Source: Lasiosphaeria ovina
Lineage: Eukaryota > Ascomycota > Sordariomycetes > Sordariales > Lasiosphaeriaceae
Length of the DNA stretch: 64,000 nucleotides
Assembly (NCBI GenBank): GCA_033439765.1
Contig: JAULSN010000005.1
Coordinates: 1,488,001 to 1,552,000 of the forward strand
Direction of reading: 5' to 3'
Part shown: positions 13,792 to 25,040 of the stretch, piece after piece
Numbering within the stretch: the first letter of the stretch is position 1
Layout: each line of letters opens with the position of its first letter
The notes under the pieces: generated by a model
Seen by the model: only the letters and a program-made list of their open reading frames with translations
Databases searched by the model: none
What the model was told of the DNA's origin: nothing
Position numbers and translations under genes: made by a program

Positions 13792-15207
13792 TCATGCCGC
13801 CGCCGCGATTGTCGCCTCGATGGCCTCCTCGAGAATGACTAGGCCCTCCTCGATCTCGCGGTCCGAGATGGTCAGGCTGGGGACGAAGCGCAGGGTATTG
13901 GTACCGGCGGTGATGACGAGCATGCCGCGCTCGCGGGCGGCGGCGACGATGGGGGCGGGGTCCTGGGTGAGCTGCAGGCCGAGGATGAGGCCGCGGCCGC
14001 GGACCTCGGCGATGAGGTCGGGGAACCTCTGCTGCAGGCGGGCGAAGCCGCGCTCGAACAGCTGGCCCTTGGCGACGACGGCGGCCTGCAGCGCCGGGTC
14101 GGCCAGGCGCGACACGATGTAGTGGGCCAGGCGGCAGGCGAGCGGGTTGCCGCCGAACGTGGTGCCGTGGTCGCCGACCTTGATCTTGTCGGCGACGCGC
14201 GCGTTGACGATGGTGGCGCCAATGGGGAAGCCGTTGCCGAGCGCCTTGGCCGTCGTGAGGATGTCCGGGTGCGCCTCGCGCGGCAGCCGGCCGTGGGCCC
14301 ACAGGTCGCCGGTGCGCGACAGGCCGCACTGGATCTCGTCGTACTGCAGCACGGCGCCGACCTCGCGGCAGCGGCGCGCCAGCGCCACTAGGAAGGCGTC
14401 GGAGCCGACCTGCACGCCTCCCTCGCCCTGGATGGGCTCGACGATGACGCCGCACGTGCGGTCCGTCACGAGGGCATCGATACCGGCCAGGTCGTTGTAC
14501 GTGCCGACGCGGAAGCCGGGCACCATGGGGGCAAAGGGGGCCTGGTACTTTGGGTTGGGGGTGGCCGACAGGCTGCCCATGGTGCGGCCGTGGAAGGCGT
14601 TGGCGAAGGAGACGACCTCGTGCTTGGCGCCCGAGGGGTCGAGGACCTTGCCGACCTTGCGCATGAACTTGATGCCGGCCTCGTTGGCCTCGGAGCCCGA
14701 GTTGCACACGAAGACGGCGGCGGCGTCGTGCATGGCGCCCGACTCGACCGTCTTCTCGACCAGCAGCTTGGACAGGGCGCCGGTCCAGGGGTTGTAGTAC
14801 AGGTTGGAAGCGTGGACGAGCGTCTTGGCCTGCTGGGCGATGAGCTTGGCGAACTCCGGGTCGCAGTGGCCGAGCGAGTTGACGGCAATGCCGGCCGTCA
14901 GGTCCAGGTACTTGCGGTTCTCGAGGTCCCACAGGTACGAGCCCTCTCCGCGCACGAAGACGGGCGCGGGCCGCGAGTACGTGGCCACCATGAAGGGGGC
15001 ATGCTCGCGGACGAGGGCGGCGCTGGCCGAGTCGGCGGCCGGGTCGGGGTTCGGCAGGCTGGCGTCGCGGCGGATCTGTGCCGCGCTGGGGGCGCCGGCC
15101 GTGCTGCTACTCGACGTCGGCACAGCCGCCGCTTGCGACAGGAACCTCGCGCGACCGCCGGCGGGGAGCGGCTTGGCGGCGAACCGCAGAGATGCTCGGA
15201 AGGCCAT
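13792..15207 (-). CDS. arg8: Acetylornithine aminotransferase, mitochondrial
   Basis: Single-exon, 471-residue class-III PLP aminotransferase. It transfers the amino group of glutamate to N-acetylglutamate semialdehyde, giving N-acetylornithine, a step of mitochondrial arginine synthesis. Residues 1-35 are rich in Arg, Ala and Ser without acids, a typical matrix-targeting presequence. Visible family marks are GHCDPE (113-118), the phosphate-binding NSGSEAN (169-175), FHGRTMG (205-211), EPIQGEGG (257-264), YDEIQCG (289-295, Asp290 contacting the PLP nitrogen) and the Schiff-base Lys321 in TTAKALGNGFPIG. Ornithine aminotransferase is the main alternative, but the presequence and the AGIAVNSLGH and ALGNGFPIG segments favour the acetylornithine enzyme. 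Third codon positions are nearly all G or C, producing long open antisense frames that are not genes. Confidence 0.94.
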   Translation of the reverse strand: MAFRASLRFAAKPLPAGGRARFLSQAAAVPTSSSSTAGAPSAAQIRRDASLPNPDPAADSASAALVREHAPFMVATYSRPAPVFVRGEGSYLWDLENRKYLDLTAGIAVNSLGHCDPEFAKLIAQQAKTLVHASNLYYNPWTGALSKLLVEKTVESGAMHDAAAVFVCNSGSEANEAGIKFMRKVGKVLDPSGAKHEVVSFANAFHGRTMGSLSATPNPKYQAPFAPMVPGFRVGTYNDLAGIDALVTDRTCGVIVEPIQGEGGVQVGSDAFLVALARRCREVGAVLQYDEIQCGLSRTGDLWAHGRLPREAHPDILTTAKALGNGFPIGATIVNARVADKIKVGDHGTTFGGNPLACRLAHYIVSRLADPALQAAVVAKGQLFERGFARLQQRFPDLIAEVRGRGLILGLQLTQDPAPIVAAARERGMLVITAGTNTLRFVPSLTISDREIEEGLVILEEAIEATIAAAA

Positions 15208-16098
15208 CGTCCAAGGGAGGGAAGGGCGAAGTCCGAGTGTGCAAGTCGACGGGCGAGCGGGTTGGAGGGATTCGAGGACGAGGGAGAGGAAAGGGCGACG
15301 TCAAGTCGCCTCTGTCAAGCCGGATTCCTTGTCAGTAAGTGCTTGCTTTGATCGGGAGTGCAATGGCGATGTCACTGGCTAATAGCAATTGGGCCGCAAA
15401 TGCAAACGATCAAGACGAAAAAAGCAACTGCCGGGAAGGATCCAACAACTCACAAGGAATTTCTGATTTCTACCGCCGTCTTGCTCGGGAAATGGACATT
15501 GGCTGTGTATGAACGATATCGCGAGCGAGCAAGCACCGGGCGAAGAGTCATCCCACGCACCCACCGGACATGCAGCCCCAGATTTTTTTTCCCCAAAAAA
15601 ATCCATTGAGCGATTTCGGCGTTTCAGCGACCCTCAATTGAACCCCGCCATCTGTAAACCGCCAAGCCCAACGACTCCGTACCCAATCGATAAGGAAAAC
15701 ATCCCCTGCTGAACAAGTCCAGCAGCGGCGACCCCCGGCCCATCAAGGTTCTCACCATAAACTCGCGCCACGGATGGCACTGCGAGTCGGCATTCAGTCA
15801 TTGCGAGGCCCGAAACCGCTGCGTCCGAATCCCAGAGTTGCGCAGTCCCCGCTACCGCTGCTGTTGGCATGCTGCCGAATTGCCGAACCTAGTCCATTTA
15901 ATTGTCTCAGTCGAACCAACTGGACGCAGAGAGTTCCATCAGTACATAGAGCACGAATAACTCATCTTCGTGGTGAAATATGGTGCGTGCATTCAAAAGA
16001 GCTGTGTAAAAAGAAATCGAGACCTGAGAAGAAGAAGAAAAAAGTTCCAAAAAAGAATTCCTCAAACTCACAGAACCAACCTGATGCAAAAAGTAAAG

Positions 16099-16103
16099 AA
16101 AAA
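16099..16103 (-). terminator. Probable RNA polymerase III terminator of tRNA-Val
   Basis: Five consecutive T on the minus strand lie 19 nt past the tRNA 3' end, the first T run of four or more downstream. A second run follows at about 16087-16091. Confidence 0.6.
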
Positions 16104-16122
16104 TCAGGAAACCAGATCAATA

Positions 16123-16195
16123 TGACCGCGGCAGGGATCGAACCTGCGATCCTCTGCGTGTAAAGCAGATGCCTTAACCACTGGGCCACGCAGCC
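16123..16195 (-). tRNA. tRNA-Val (anticodon UAC)
   Basis: The minus strand folds as a complete cloverleaf of 73 nt. The acceptor stem is GGCTGCG paired with CGCGGTC, including two G-T wobbles, with discriminator A. The D arm is GCC...GGC. The anticodon stem is TCTGC/GCAGA around the loop TTTACAC, so the anticodon is TAC, reading the valine codon GUA. The T arm is GCAGG-TTCGATC-CCTGC. There is no intron. The internal A box (TGGCCCAGTGG) and B box (GGTTCGATCCC) fit Pol III promoters. CCA is not encoded, as usual in eukaryotes. Confidence 0.96.
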
Positions 16196-17150
16196 TTTGT
16201 TGATTGGGTTGGATTCCTATTGGATGAACAAAGGCCCTGAAAGGGCCACTGATCTGGTCTGGGGGAGCCGTTGCAGTGGGAGCAGTGGATTAGGAGGACC
16301 CATTTCATTGAGTGCGGCGGTGCAGGCTGACACACCCCCGGCAAACAGACACAACGACAGACAACCCATCAAAGGAGCATTTGAACGTGCGATGAAGACA
16401 ACTCGCAGTAAATATAAAAACTATAAGAATAACTAACAACAATTGAAGAGAAAACTTAACTATTAGCAAATTGCCAAAAGATGCAATGGAGGCCTCATAT
16501 GCAGCAGCAACCCCCCAAATTGAGAAAAAAAGACTTCTTTCTTCCCTTATTGACCTCCCGCCGAGAGGAATGCCGAGGTATTTTTTCTTCTTTCTTTTGC
16601 GTCTTGCGCCCGTGCTACAGGGTGCACAAGCGTTACCCTCCGAATAGCCCCCAAGTCTTCCTTCTCCCAACACCAAAAACTCCGCGTATGTGGAAAGAGA
16701 AGACCTCCCACCCCCGCTTTACCCAACCAGTTGACTAAAATGCGCCGTCTCCTTGCTATTAAATAATAGACATGATCGTGAAACTTCGAATGATAATACC
16801 CGCCAGTTCCAATGGTTTGGGGGATTTGTCTTGGAAAAGGTAAGAGAAAGTCATCGGCACGAATGACCCACAATGTGATAAAGTGAGCCATCGTGTGGTG
16901 AGATGCCCAGCAATCAGTACTTTGTGCTCGAGGAGAACGCAGGAAAGGAAACAAGGCGTGACGCATAAGAAAAACAAAGCAGAACGTGTTCCTCCAACGA
17001 AATGCAATCGTTATCATAAGTCCTTCCCGGGTCCGGAAACATCATCAATCGTTGGAAGCCAGAAAATGACACTTGAAATATGCCACGACAGCAGGGAATG
17101 CGCAAAGAAACCTAGGTATCCCCACCTCGGCCGTATAGGCCATACCTCCC

Positions 17151-20100
17151 CTAACCCATATGACCCTGGTTTGAACCCGACATGCCTCCCTCCCACAGAC
17201 CCAATACGTTATCGGGTAAAATCTCCAACCACGGCGGCATCATTTCGTTTGGCAGACCCAAAGCATCAAAGCTGATCTCCTGGCTGTCGAAAGTGATGAT
17301 TTCATTGATGGGGTTAAGGCCAAGATACGAGTATGATCCCGAAGCCAGGCCGCTCTGAGGAAAGTCGCCTTCGTAGCTGCTGTGCCCATGCCCGCTTTGC
17401 CCGTGGTGAACACCGTTGTGGCCTTGCTGGTGGTGCATGCCCGAGTCTGTGACAGTGCTAGAGGGCGATCCGCTATGGACGGCAGAAGACTCGTACCCCG
17501 ACGAATGTTGCGAAGCTGATCCATATGCATGCGGTGACGGCCCATGACCCCCTTGAGACATACCAAGTCCATGCATCTTCGAGTCATTTGGTGGACTGTT
17601 TGAATCCATATCGCCCAAGGGCGGAGTCGCATACTTGAGGAGCGACCTTCCACCAGTCCCGCCCGCAGATGAAGTCGAATGACGGCCAGGCTTGGAGGGA
17701 TGGGCTTGATAACGCACGGCCGAAACGTTTGGTTGGGGATATGCAGGCGGAAACATGGAGCCCGTTTCCGGGAGGCTTTGCCGGATAGGATCATAGATCA
17801 TATTCCCCGGGGGCGTGGCAGCAGATACTGGGAGCGAGGGCGGAGGAGGCGGCGGCGGCGGCGGTGGTGGCGGATGAGCAGGCGTCGCCGACAGATTATT
17901 TTGGAACAGCAGTGTGAGACTAGAGTTGGGCGAGTTCGTAGTGCCAGTGAGCGACCACGCGATAGGAGGAGCATTTGGTGAGGCCGGATTCTCAAAACGC
18001 GTCAGACGGCCGAGTGAGCCACGCCGTTGAAACTTGGCACTTTCGTATTCCTCATTCGTGAACGTCTCACAGTCCCATATGCCTTTCGACTTTTGGTCAA
18101 GGGCAGTGAGGATGTATCCGACCCCTCCCCAGTACTGCTGAAGTTGCTGAAGCGATTTGTAACAACGTTGGTAGTTCTGGTTCGCGGCCGACGCTAGAAG
18201 TAGATGCTTTGTCGATCTTGCTTCCGGGACCGTACCCGTATTTGGCTTCCCGCCCAACGAGCTTCTTTGGGTTTCGACCTTGATTTCCGAGGGCGATGGC
18301 TCTCGCGAAGGATGCTCCGAGTTGTTCGCAACTGACTCCATTAAGAATGCGCATGCGGCGATGTAGATGGGTTGCGACGTAAAAGGATTGCCGATGAAGC
18401 TCTTTGGATCCATGAGCTCGGCAAAAGCAAGAATATCGGCGATGGTCTTGGCGCTTGACATTGACAGCTCGCGGCTGTTGGGCGACAGCTTTGTGCGGCT
18501 CAGGCTGCCGAACGGCGTCAATAGCGTGGGCTGGTGAAGCACGATGATGAGGGCGTGAAACCAAAAGTGCAGAAGAATAAAAGTGGTACCCTGGCCGGCC
18601 TTGACGTATTCTCCAAAGTTGGTGATCCCAAAGTGGAGGCGGGGATCTTGCTTCTGGTAGATTTTAGTTAGGTCGCTCTCCATCTGGGCCAGCTTGGCCA
18701 GCTTCTCCTCGGTCAGGTCATTGGCGTCTCGAATGTTGTTGAGCACGTCAGACACTCGGCCGTACAGATGAATAATCTGAATGAAGTTTGGAAACGGAGC
18801 CGGCCAGCCCGTCAACGGATCATTGGTCGGCTGTGGGAAGGCCAGCTCGAAGTCATCGTCTCTGAAGGTCACGGGTCTGCCAGTGCCCGATGAGATGACT
18901 CTGTCTAGGACGAAGACGGCCCAAAACGTATCGGTACGCTCCTGCTCCACCTCGCGCTGTTCTTCCGCACTGAGAGTTTCTTCATTATCCTGCGCGTCTT
19001 CGAGCGTCCCCGAATCGTCGCTACCTTTTCGGCTCCAGGTTCTCGTGTACCAGGGATCGCGCTCCCCCTGATACTTGATGCCGACCCTCTTTGGGAGCCC
19101 CAGATCAACCGCCATCCTGATAGCGAGACCAAGATACATCCACAAGGCGCTGTCTTGGTTCGCCCCAAACCCCTCGTACGCCATAAGCAAGCATGCCTGC
19201 ACAGCAGCAACGGAGGGGCACGGGAAGGTATCGACGGTGGCCGCTTTGGCCCGCTGGGCAAACACGTGGCCATACTCAGACTTCGTGACTCTAGCATCTT
19301 GCTCGTTGGAAAAGATTGGCAGGTCCGAGAACCTGGCCGCCAATGCACACATCGAGTCCACAAGAATGGGCTCGAGCCTCTTCTCCTTAACCATGCGTAG
19401 GATCCTCTCTTCTCGCAGAAAGGGATAGTTGCAGCCGAGATAGAGAAAAAAGGTCTTGATGAGGGTAATGATTATGGGATGAGGCGGACTTGTGTCGTTG
19501 ACGTCGTATACCGGCAGATCCTCCAACGTCTCGAGAACAGTCTCGGGATGCGACGGGTGGTGGTGAGCAAGGCTATAGCCAAACAAAGAGCCAGGAGAAG
19601 TGGCCGAGAACGAGCTGCCCCGGCTCTTGCGTCGATCTCGATTCACCGACACATTCACCACCATCTGCTTGTAGCCCGGGACGATGGCAGTGGGTCCAAA
19701 GTATCTGAAGTAGGGCATGCGATGGCTCTCGGTATGGTGCTCAACAGGCGAGCGGTTATTCGAACTCCGGCCGTCCTCCGAGTAGGAAGAGGTCCGCCCA
19801 AAGTTGGTCCGCCTCATCGCCTTTGCCGAGCCCTGCGACTTGTCGTCCTGATCCCAGTCGTTGCCCTGGCCGCAAGGCCGACCCGGTGGGGCCGCGATGC
19901 TCGAGACCGAGTCGCGCCTCGGCGCTGCGTCGCGGCCGTTAAAGCTGCTCATCCGAGCTTCGGCTTTCCAATGCCGGCGCACGTCCTCGTCGCCATCGTC
20001 CATGTTCTCGTCGTCGGGGTCGTTGCTCAAGTCGGTCATATCGGTGCGGTCGCCTCTCGATGGCGCTGGCCCGGCGCCATCCTCCCTCTTCTTCTCCGCC

Positions 20101-20237
20101 AGGTCATTGTATCCAAAACAATTGTGTCCGTTTTTAGTGCAAGTCGAGCACACTGGCTTCTCTCCTGCACATCTCGTTTTTCGTTTGCGACACGTCAAGC
20201 ATCTATGTTGCGTTTTAGAAACCAATCTGTCCACCAT
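17151..20237 (-). CDS. Zn(II)2Cys6 transcription factor with fungal_trans domain
   Basis: A 1028-residue reading frame starting at the first in-frame ATG (20237); an earlier start would need GTG. The binuclear zinc cluster is almost at the N-terminus, C13-x2-C16-x6-C23-x6-C30-x2-C33-x6-C40 (RCLTCRKRKTRC then CSTC), the DNA-binding module found in fungi. An acidic Asp/Glu stretch follows near residue 70. A conserved segment FRYFGPTAIVPGYKQ lies near 180, followed by the middle-homology (fungal_trans) domain over roughly 250-600. The C-terminal third is disordered, with a run of about 12 prolines near 795, His/Gly/Ser-rich sequence and a hydrophobic end (PPWLEILPDNVLGLW) that could activate transcription. 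The target pathway is unknown. Because the cluster starts so close to the ATG, a short upstream exon is possible. Confidence 0.85.
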   Translation of the reverse strand: MVDRLVSKTQHRCLTCRKRKTRCAGEKPVCSTCTKNGHNCFGYNDLAEKKREDGAGPAPSRGDRTDMTDLSNDPDDENMDDGDEDVRRHWKAEARMSSFNGRDAAPRRDSVSSIAAPPGRPCGQGNDWDQDDKSQGSAKAMRRTNFGRTSSYSEDGRSSNNRSPVEHHTESHRMPYFRYFGPTAIVPGYKQMVVNVSVNRDRRKSRGSSFSATSPGSLFGYSLAHHHPSHPETVLETLEDLPVYDVNDTSPPHPIIITLIKTFFLYLGCNYPFLREERILRMVKEKRLEPILVDSMCALAARFSDLPIFSNEQDARVTKSEYGHVFAQRAKAATVDTFPCPSVAAVQACLLMAYEGFGANQDSALWMYLGLAIRMAVDLGLPKRVGIKYQGERDPWYTRTWSRKGSDDSGTLEDAQDNEETLSAEEQREVEQERTDTFWAVFVLDRVISSGTGRPVTFRDDDFELAFPQPTNDPLTGWPAPFPNFIQIIHLYGRVSDVLNNIRDANDLTEEKLAKLAQMESDLTKIYQKQDPRLHFGITNFGEYVKAGQGTTFILLHFWFHALIIVLHQPTLLTPFGSLSRTKLSPNSRELSMSSAKTIADILAFAELMDPKSFIGNPFTSQPIYIAACAFLMESVANNSEHPSREPSPSEIKVETQRSSLGGKPNTGTVPEARSTKHLLLASAANQNYQRCYKSLQQLQQYWGGVGYILTALDQKSKGIWDCETFTNEEYESAKFQRRGSLGRLTRFENPASPNAPPIAWSLTGTTNSPNSSLTLLFQNNLSATPAHPPPPPPPPPPPPSLPVSAATPPGNMIYDPIRQSLPETGSMFPPAYPQPNVSAVRYQAHPSKPGRHSTSSAGGTGGRSLLKYATPPLGDMDSNSPPNDSKMHGLGMSQGGHGPSPHAYGSASQHSSGYESSAVHSGSPSSTVTDSGMHHQQGHNGVHHGQSGHGHSSYEGDFPQSGLASGSYSYLGLNPINEIITFDSQEISFDALGLPNEMMPPWLEILPDNVLGLWEGGMSGSNQGHMG

Positions 20238-23200
20238 CACAGCACACCGCAACACCCACCCACAAGACCATTCACCGCACAGCTCCCAGTGGGGGGTGAC
20301 ACGATATCAAACATCGCGATCACGACCCATACAATGGCTAGCGTACACAAAAGTACGCACAAGCAACCGGAAAGACGACATGGAGGCGGAAGAGAAGAAA
20401 TACAAATACTGGGGAATTATTTTTAAATCAAAAAAGATTATAAAATAAAAGGCAAATCAACCACGAAGTAAACACGAACACAAGCGGAAAACATACGCTG
20501 CATTTATCCTCCGCCTTTTGGACGGCGGCTGTCCTTGGTTATTCACGAAACGTATTTGTTTGGGTGGCGGCAAGGCTCCATTGATCAGGGTGGTCATTGC
20601 GGGTGTCCTTTTATAGCAAAACCATGATGGCTTGCCGTGCAATTATCAGGTGCGCTCGCTCTCGCCGGGTGAAGCTCTAGTGGCGGGGTAGGCTTCGACG
20701 AAAGCAGCAGTCGGTGAGGTTTTATCGAGTCGCGCGACCCGATCCAGTCAAGAGCGACAGGGCCGGGACGAAAGACGTTGAAGTGGGCGATCGAGACACA
20801 GCTCGGCGTTGCCAGGTAGGTAGCAAGTAAGATAATCGGTACTGTATGTACTGTCGGGCGAGCAAGGAGAAGGGGGTGTGGGTGTGCAGCAGCAGCAAGG
20901 CCTGGGGCGATCAACATGCGCGCGACAGCTTGGTCATAATGCGGAGGACTGGCGGAGAGACTTTGAGGAAGTCATTCTTGTTTTTTTTGTCTTGTTTTGG
21001 AAGAAACGGTGTAGATAAGGTCAAGGGGTGCTAAGAAGAGCCCGGGCCAGACAAGGCCGCAGCGACTTGGTGCGACCAGATTTCAGCTGTGACTGTCTCC
21101 TTCCTCTGTCTGTGGAGGAACTGAGGTGGAGGCTAATCCGGGCAGACGAGCCCTGGGGCCGGTCTGGGTCCCGTCAGGTCGTTCTTGCCTGGGGAGCGGG
21201 TCGTCCTGGGCCGATACCTTCTTTCTTTACGCGCAGCTTCAGGTCGGAGAGCTCCTGCGTATGCGTTGGCTATGGACAGTACCTCTCTGGGTGTGCCCGG
21301 AGATTAGGAAGGGGTGCTGGCAAAAAAGGGCAGGAAGAGGGTGCAGCTTGTAGCTGTCTGAAAAGCGATGATCTGCAGTGTTTGGAGAGAGCGGAGGGGA
21401 AGTTAGGTGCACGAGAGAGGGAAGGGTGGGGATGGGAAAGTCGAGGCGCTGGCGAGCGAGCGGGCGAGGGCCGACAAAAGATGAACCAACCGGGGGACGG
21501 GGAAAACAAAAGACGTGCCGTAGGCGTTGTCTGACGGGACTGAGCACTGCACTGCACTGCAGAAGAGCAAGCAGCAGGTATCAAGTAATAGCCTGGGGAG
21601 CAAGCACCGACCGCACTTTCGCTGCCCTGCACTGAGGTGCGCGCTGCAAATCAAGCCAGCCGCGACGTGATGCTTCAATAACGGGGTGTCATCGGAGGGC
21701 GGGCAAATGAAAGAGCTCACGTCTTTCAAACCGTGCCACAACGGGAACGGGGGCACTTGGACCTAGCTAATGGCAACTTCAACTGGAGTGCCATTTGGGG
21801 GTGTGGGAGGGAGTGTGAGGCTAGACCCTCGAGTCTGGTGTCGGCTAGGTAGGTAATAAGGTATTCGTTCCTAGCTAGGCCATTCAGAGCAAAGGCGCCA
21901 GCTTCACACCGATCGCTGTTTAACCCCGAGCACCCCCCTCTCGTCTCCCCTGCTCCCTCAACCTGTATCAGAGAAGAGCTGCTTCGCGGCTGTTTTGGGC
22001 ACTTGGGCTGTCAATAAGTTTAGCTAGAAATAATATCGCATTGGGCTTCGTGATTGGGGAGGGGTCCCGTCGAAGTTGAGGGGTCGAGAAACGCCATGGA
22101 TGCTGGGGAAGGGCTCGCTCGCAGCGGGGGGTGCCACACACGTCTCCGTAGGGTATGTACTTTGCCAGCCCAGAGTGCTCCGAGACCGAGACTCGTGCAG
22201 CTTCATCGGCTGCAGCCATCGTGACGAGAGAAACAGCGAGCATGGCCTTATTCCACCCAGGTCTTGGGCTGTCCTCGCATGGCTGCTTCGGCATTTCATG
22301 CCTCAGGGCTGGCTTTGCGCGAACAAGCTACTAGAGTCTAAAACGCTGATGGAGCTTTCATCTGTGCACGCACACACACGCACACAGACTCACTACACTA
22401 TCTATGGAAGGGAGGAGTGGATTGCCTGACGACTCTGATATCAAAACCCCAACCCGCTCCCGCATTAAGATTCTGCGCCGCAACCAGTCGCGACCGCCCG
22501 CTGTATGAGTGAGTCTTGGAAATTGGAGAGTGCCCAGCAGGCTCAGCCATCAGACGGCAAGGGTGGGTCAGCAAGTGGGTCAGGCATTTCGGGACAGCAA
22601 TGTAGTGGGCTCACACTGCCAGTGGCTCGCTCAGTGGTTGGCAGTCTGCCATCGACTCGATGGATGAATGCTTCCCAAATCCGTCCAGTGCAGCCAGCGC
22701 AGAGCAGCGCGGGGGCCATCCTCCCACTTCACGCCGCCTTCCTGCAACGTCTGGGAAAGGGCCGTTGGAGGCTAGGCAGGTTCAACTGTGCACTTCAGTC
22801 CATACTGCCTCGATCCAATACCATGCACCTCCCTTCTAGCGGCGGGCTGGTTCTTGCCTTATTAGCGTTGTAAGCCAGTAACAGGTGCAGACAATAGCAT
22901 CATAGCTGCGACTCTGTCTCGTCCCATTCCATGCCCTCTCGGGCTTAGCGCCACGTCCACGTCCCTTCTTTTCCACGGATTGGAAGATGCCGACCCGGCC
23001 AACCCCGGATTTCCAACGAGACTCGACGCGACCTGGGCCTAACAACGCAAGTCGACGAGATGGGACGGAAGCCCTCCCGTTTCCCCAGATGCCCCCAGAT
23101 GCCCCTTCCCTTATTGCCTCCTGCGCGGAAGCCATCTAGGGTCGTTCCGTAGGCTGACATCGCCTAGAGGACGGCATCTCCAGAGCACGCCATCATGTCA

Positions 23201-24060
23201 TCTCGAGCTCTCCAGGGCCGCCTTATCTCGTTTCTCAATATATATGACCCCCAACTTTTTTTCCAACTCGACCCAAGCCTGGGTTGCTGCGCTCCCCACG
23301 GCGACGGCATCTGGTTCACGCTGATAAGGAAGAGGGGGATGGCAGGGGACAAAAGTGGTCGGAGAGAAACGGCTGACAACGAGAAAGGGAACGAAAAAAG
23401 TACCCAATCGCACAATTGCTCGTCACGTTCCCCCCGAAAAAAGCCCTCTCCAAAGGGGAAGGAGGCCGGCCCCTTATTAGTCAAGCACATTGATTCGCAA
23501 GAGTTTCGGTGCTTGATTATTACCCGCACTAGAATATGCCAATCCTAGGCCACGGCCACCTCACTCACACAAAGCCACATCTGAACCAACCACTGCAGCC
23601 CCCTTACACAAGTTAACTTCCTACCATCTTCATAGCAATGGGTGTAAGTCGGTACATAATGTACTGCCCCATGGGTCAGGTACCCAGCTCGGAACAACTC
23701 TGGCAGCAAAAGCAATGATTTGTGAGGAACATGCAACAGCAACAACAACAACAACAACAACTACAGCAACGAGAAAACGGAGTGGACCAAGTACACGTGT
23801 ACGAAGACGGCCTACCAAGGGGATTGGCTAGACGATCCGCATCTGCGGGTAGTTCACCGCATTCTCAGAACTTCATCTCATCATTGAACAAACAGCTAAC
23901 TCGGTGTGTATCATGTTTCTCAGCTGATCTGCAATTCCTAGTCCCCGTGGTCCTTCTTCCTCATCTCTTGAATGGTTTCCCTCGACCAAAAATACCATGC
24001 TCTGGTACTACAATCTTGGTTTAGCATCATCCAGGCAAAGTGAGCCATCCGGCCTTAGGA
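20238..24060. other. Gene-poor interval upstream of the Zn2Cys6 gene
   Basis: The part next to 20238 is the promoter and leader of the minus-strand regulator. The rest (about 3.5 kb) holds only short frames without protein character, TAGGTAGG tracts near 20815 and 21847, and a CAA trinucleotide array at about 23733-23761. I see no supportable gene. Confidence 0.55.
23733..23761 (+). repeat. CAA trinucleotide microsatellite
   Basis: About nine CAA/CAG units in a row. The frame that reads it as glutamine (from about 23722) has no other coding character, so I treat it as non-coding. Confidence 0.85.
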
Positions 24061-25040
24061 ATGGTCTCGGCGAAACACATCCACCAGCTGCGAGAGCCCG
24101 GTTGCTGGGCCATCCTCGCCGACAAAAAGGATTTTGAGGTCGGGAACTCGTTTATTAAGCGCAGCCTCCGTCGTCATGAGTGGCAAATAATTCCCGGGGA
24201 CCCGAGCATCACTGTGGTTCCCCCCACGACGTTACCCCAGCGCTTCGCAAACGATACCGCGGTACTCAAGTATCTTGCCGAAAAGGCGCCTTCCATTCCC
24301 CTCCCGCCTTTCCAGTGCGTTTTCGAAGACGACGGTGGCGTTTACCACGCCACTGGGCGGGTCGAGGGCGTTTCTACGAACGAGCTCTCCCAGGAAGATA
24401 AGCTGGTTGTGACGCAGGAGCTCTTGCAGCACGTGGCCACTCTGAGATCTCTGAGATCCGACACGCCAGGGGTTTCCGGCGAAACTCTCTTGTGCCCACC
24501 AATGCGCATCACCAGTCGCGCCTGGCACCTCAACTATTGCTGGCGACCACGTGGAAGGTCCGACAGGGACGAGCTCGTCTTTTTGCCACAACGACCTTGG
24601 CCAGCATAACATTCTCGTGGACCCCAAAACGCTTAAGATTACTGCTATTATTGACTGGGAGTATGGTGAGTTCTGGCCTGAGTGGTGAAGGTCGTTTTTG
24701 GGAGAGACCTGGCCCGAGTGCTGCGATGGAGGGCGAGCAAGATGACAGGGAGCGCTGCCGCGAGTGGCTGCTTGCCTACTGCGATAAAGTGGAAATGCTT
24801 CATCTACCGAACTTTGACGAAAAGGTGGCCGAGCTGAGGCTGCAGAAAAGGTTGCAGATGACGAGAGGACCGCTGTTCGGGATTGATGCCACCGAACTTA
24901 ACGAGTACCTTAATTACTACCTACTCAGGTCTAGCTGCCCGCACCCAACGGCACATGTGAAGGGAAGCAAGCTCATTAGGGACCTACCTGCCGGCCAACA
25001 AACAAGAGTCCATTGTCTTATACAGTGGAGAAAATTCTAG
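24061..25040 (+). pseudogene. Aminoglycoside phosphotransferase-like (APH family) gene, twice frameshifted
   Basis: The N-terminal part reads from ATG 24061 (MVSAKHIHQLREPGCW) to about 24580. The catalytic-loop segment FCHNDLGQHNILVD and the DFG-like IIDWEYGEFWPEW follow in a second frame (about 24576-24685). After a stop at 24686-24688 the family sequence resumes in a third frame (GRFWERPGPSAAMEGEQDD) and runs to a stop at 25038-25040. These are the Brenner motif (HND...N) and the metal-binding Asp of the APH/choline-kinase fold (PF01636), common in fungi as kinases of unknown substrate. The first shift is consistent with one extra T in the T run at 24580-24584, the second with one extra base between 24686 and 24690. 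An intron cannot explain them because conserved sequence crosses both points. The gene is therefore decayed, or the assembly has two errors. Confidence 0.8.

Larger units (their letters stand above)
15208..17150. other. Intergenic interval holding the tRNA gene
   Basis: Apart from the tRNA at 16123-16195 I see no supportable gene. The part next to 15207 is the arg8 promoter and leader. The part near 17150 is the 3' region of the Zn2Cys6 gene. Confidence 0.6.

Noticed and set aside
13724..15382. Long open frames overlapping arg8 on both strands (up to 402 codons)
   Set aside because: They are shadows of a gene with almost only G or C at third positions. Their translations are Arg/Pro/Gly-rich without any domain.
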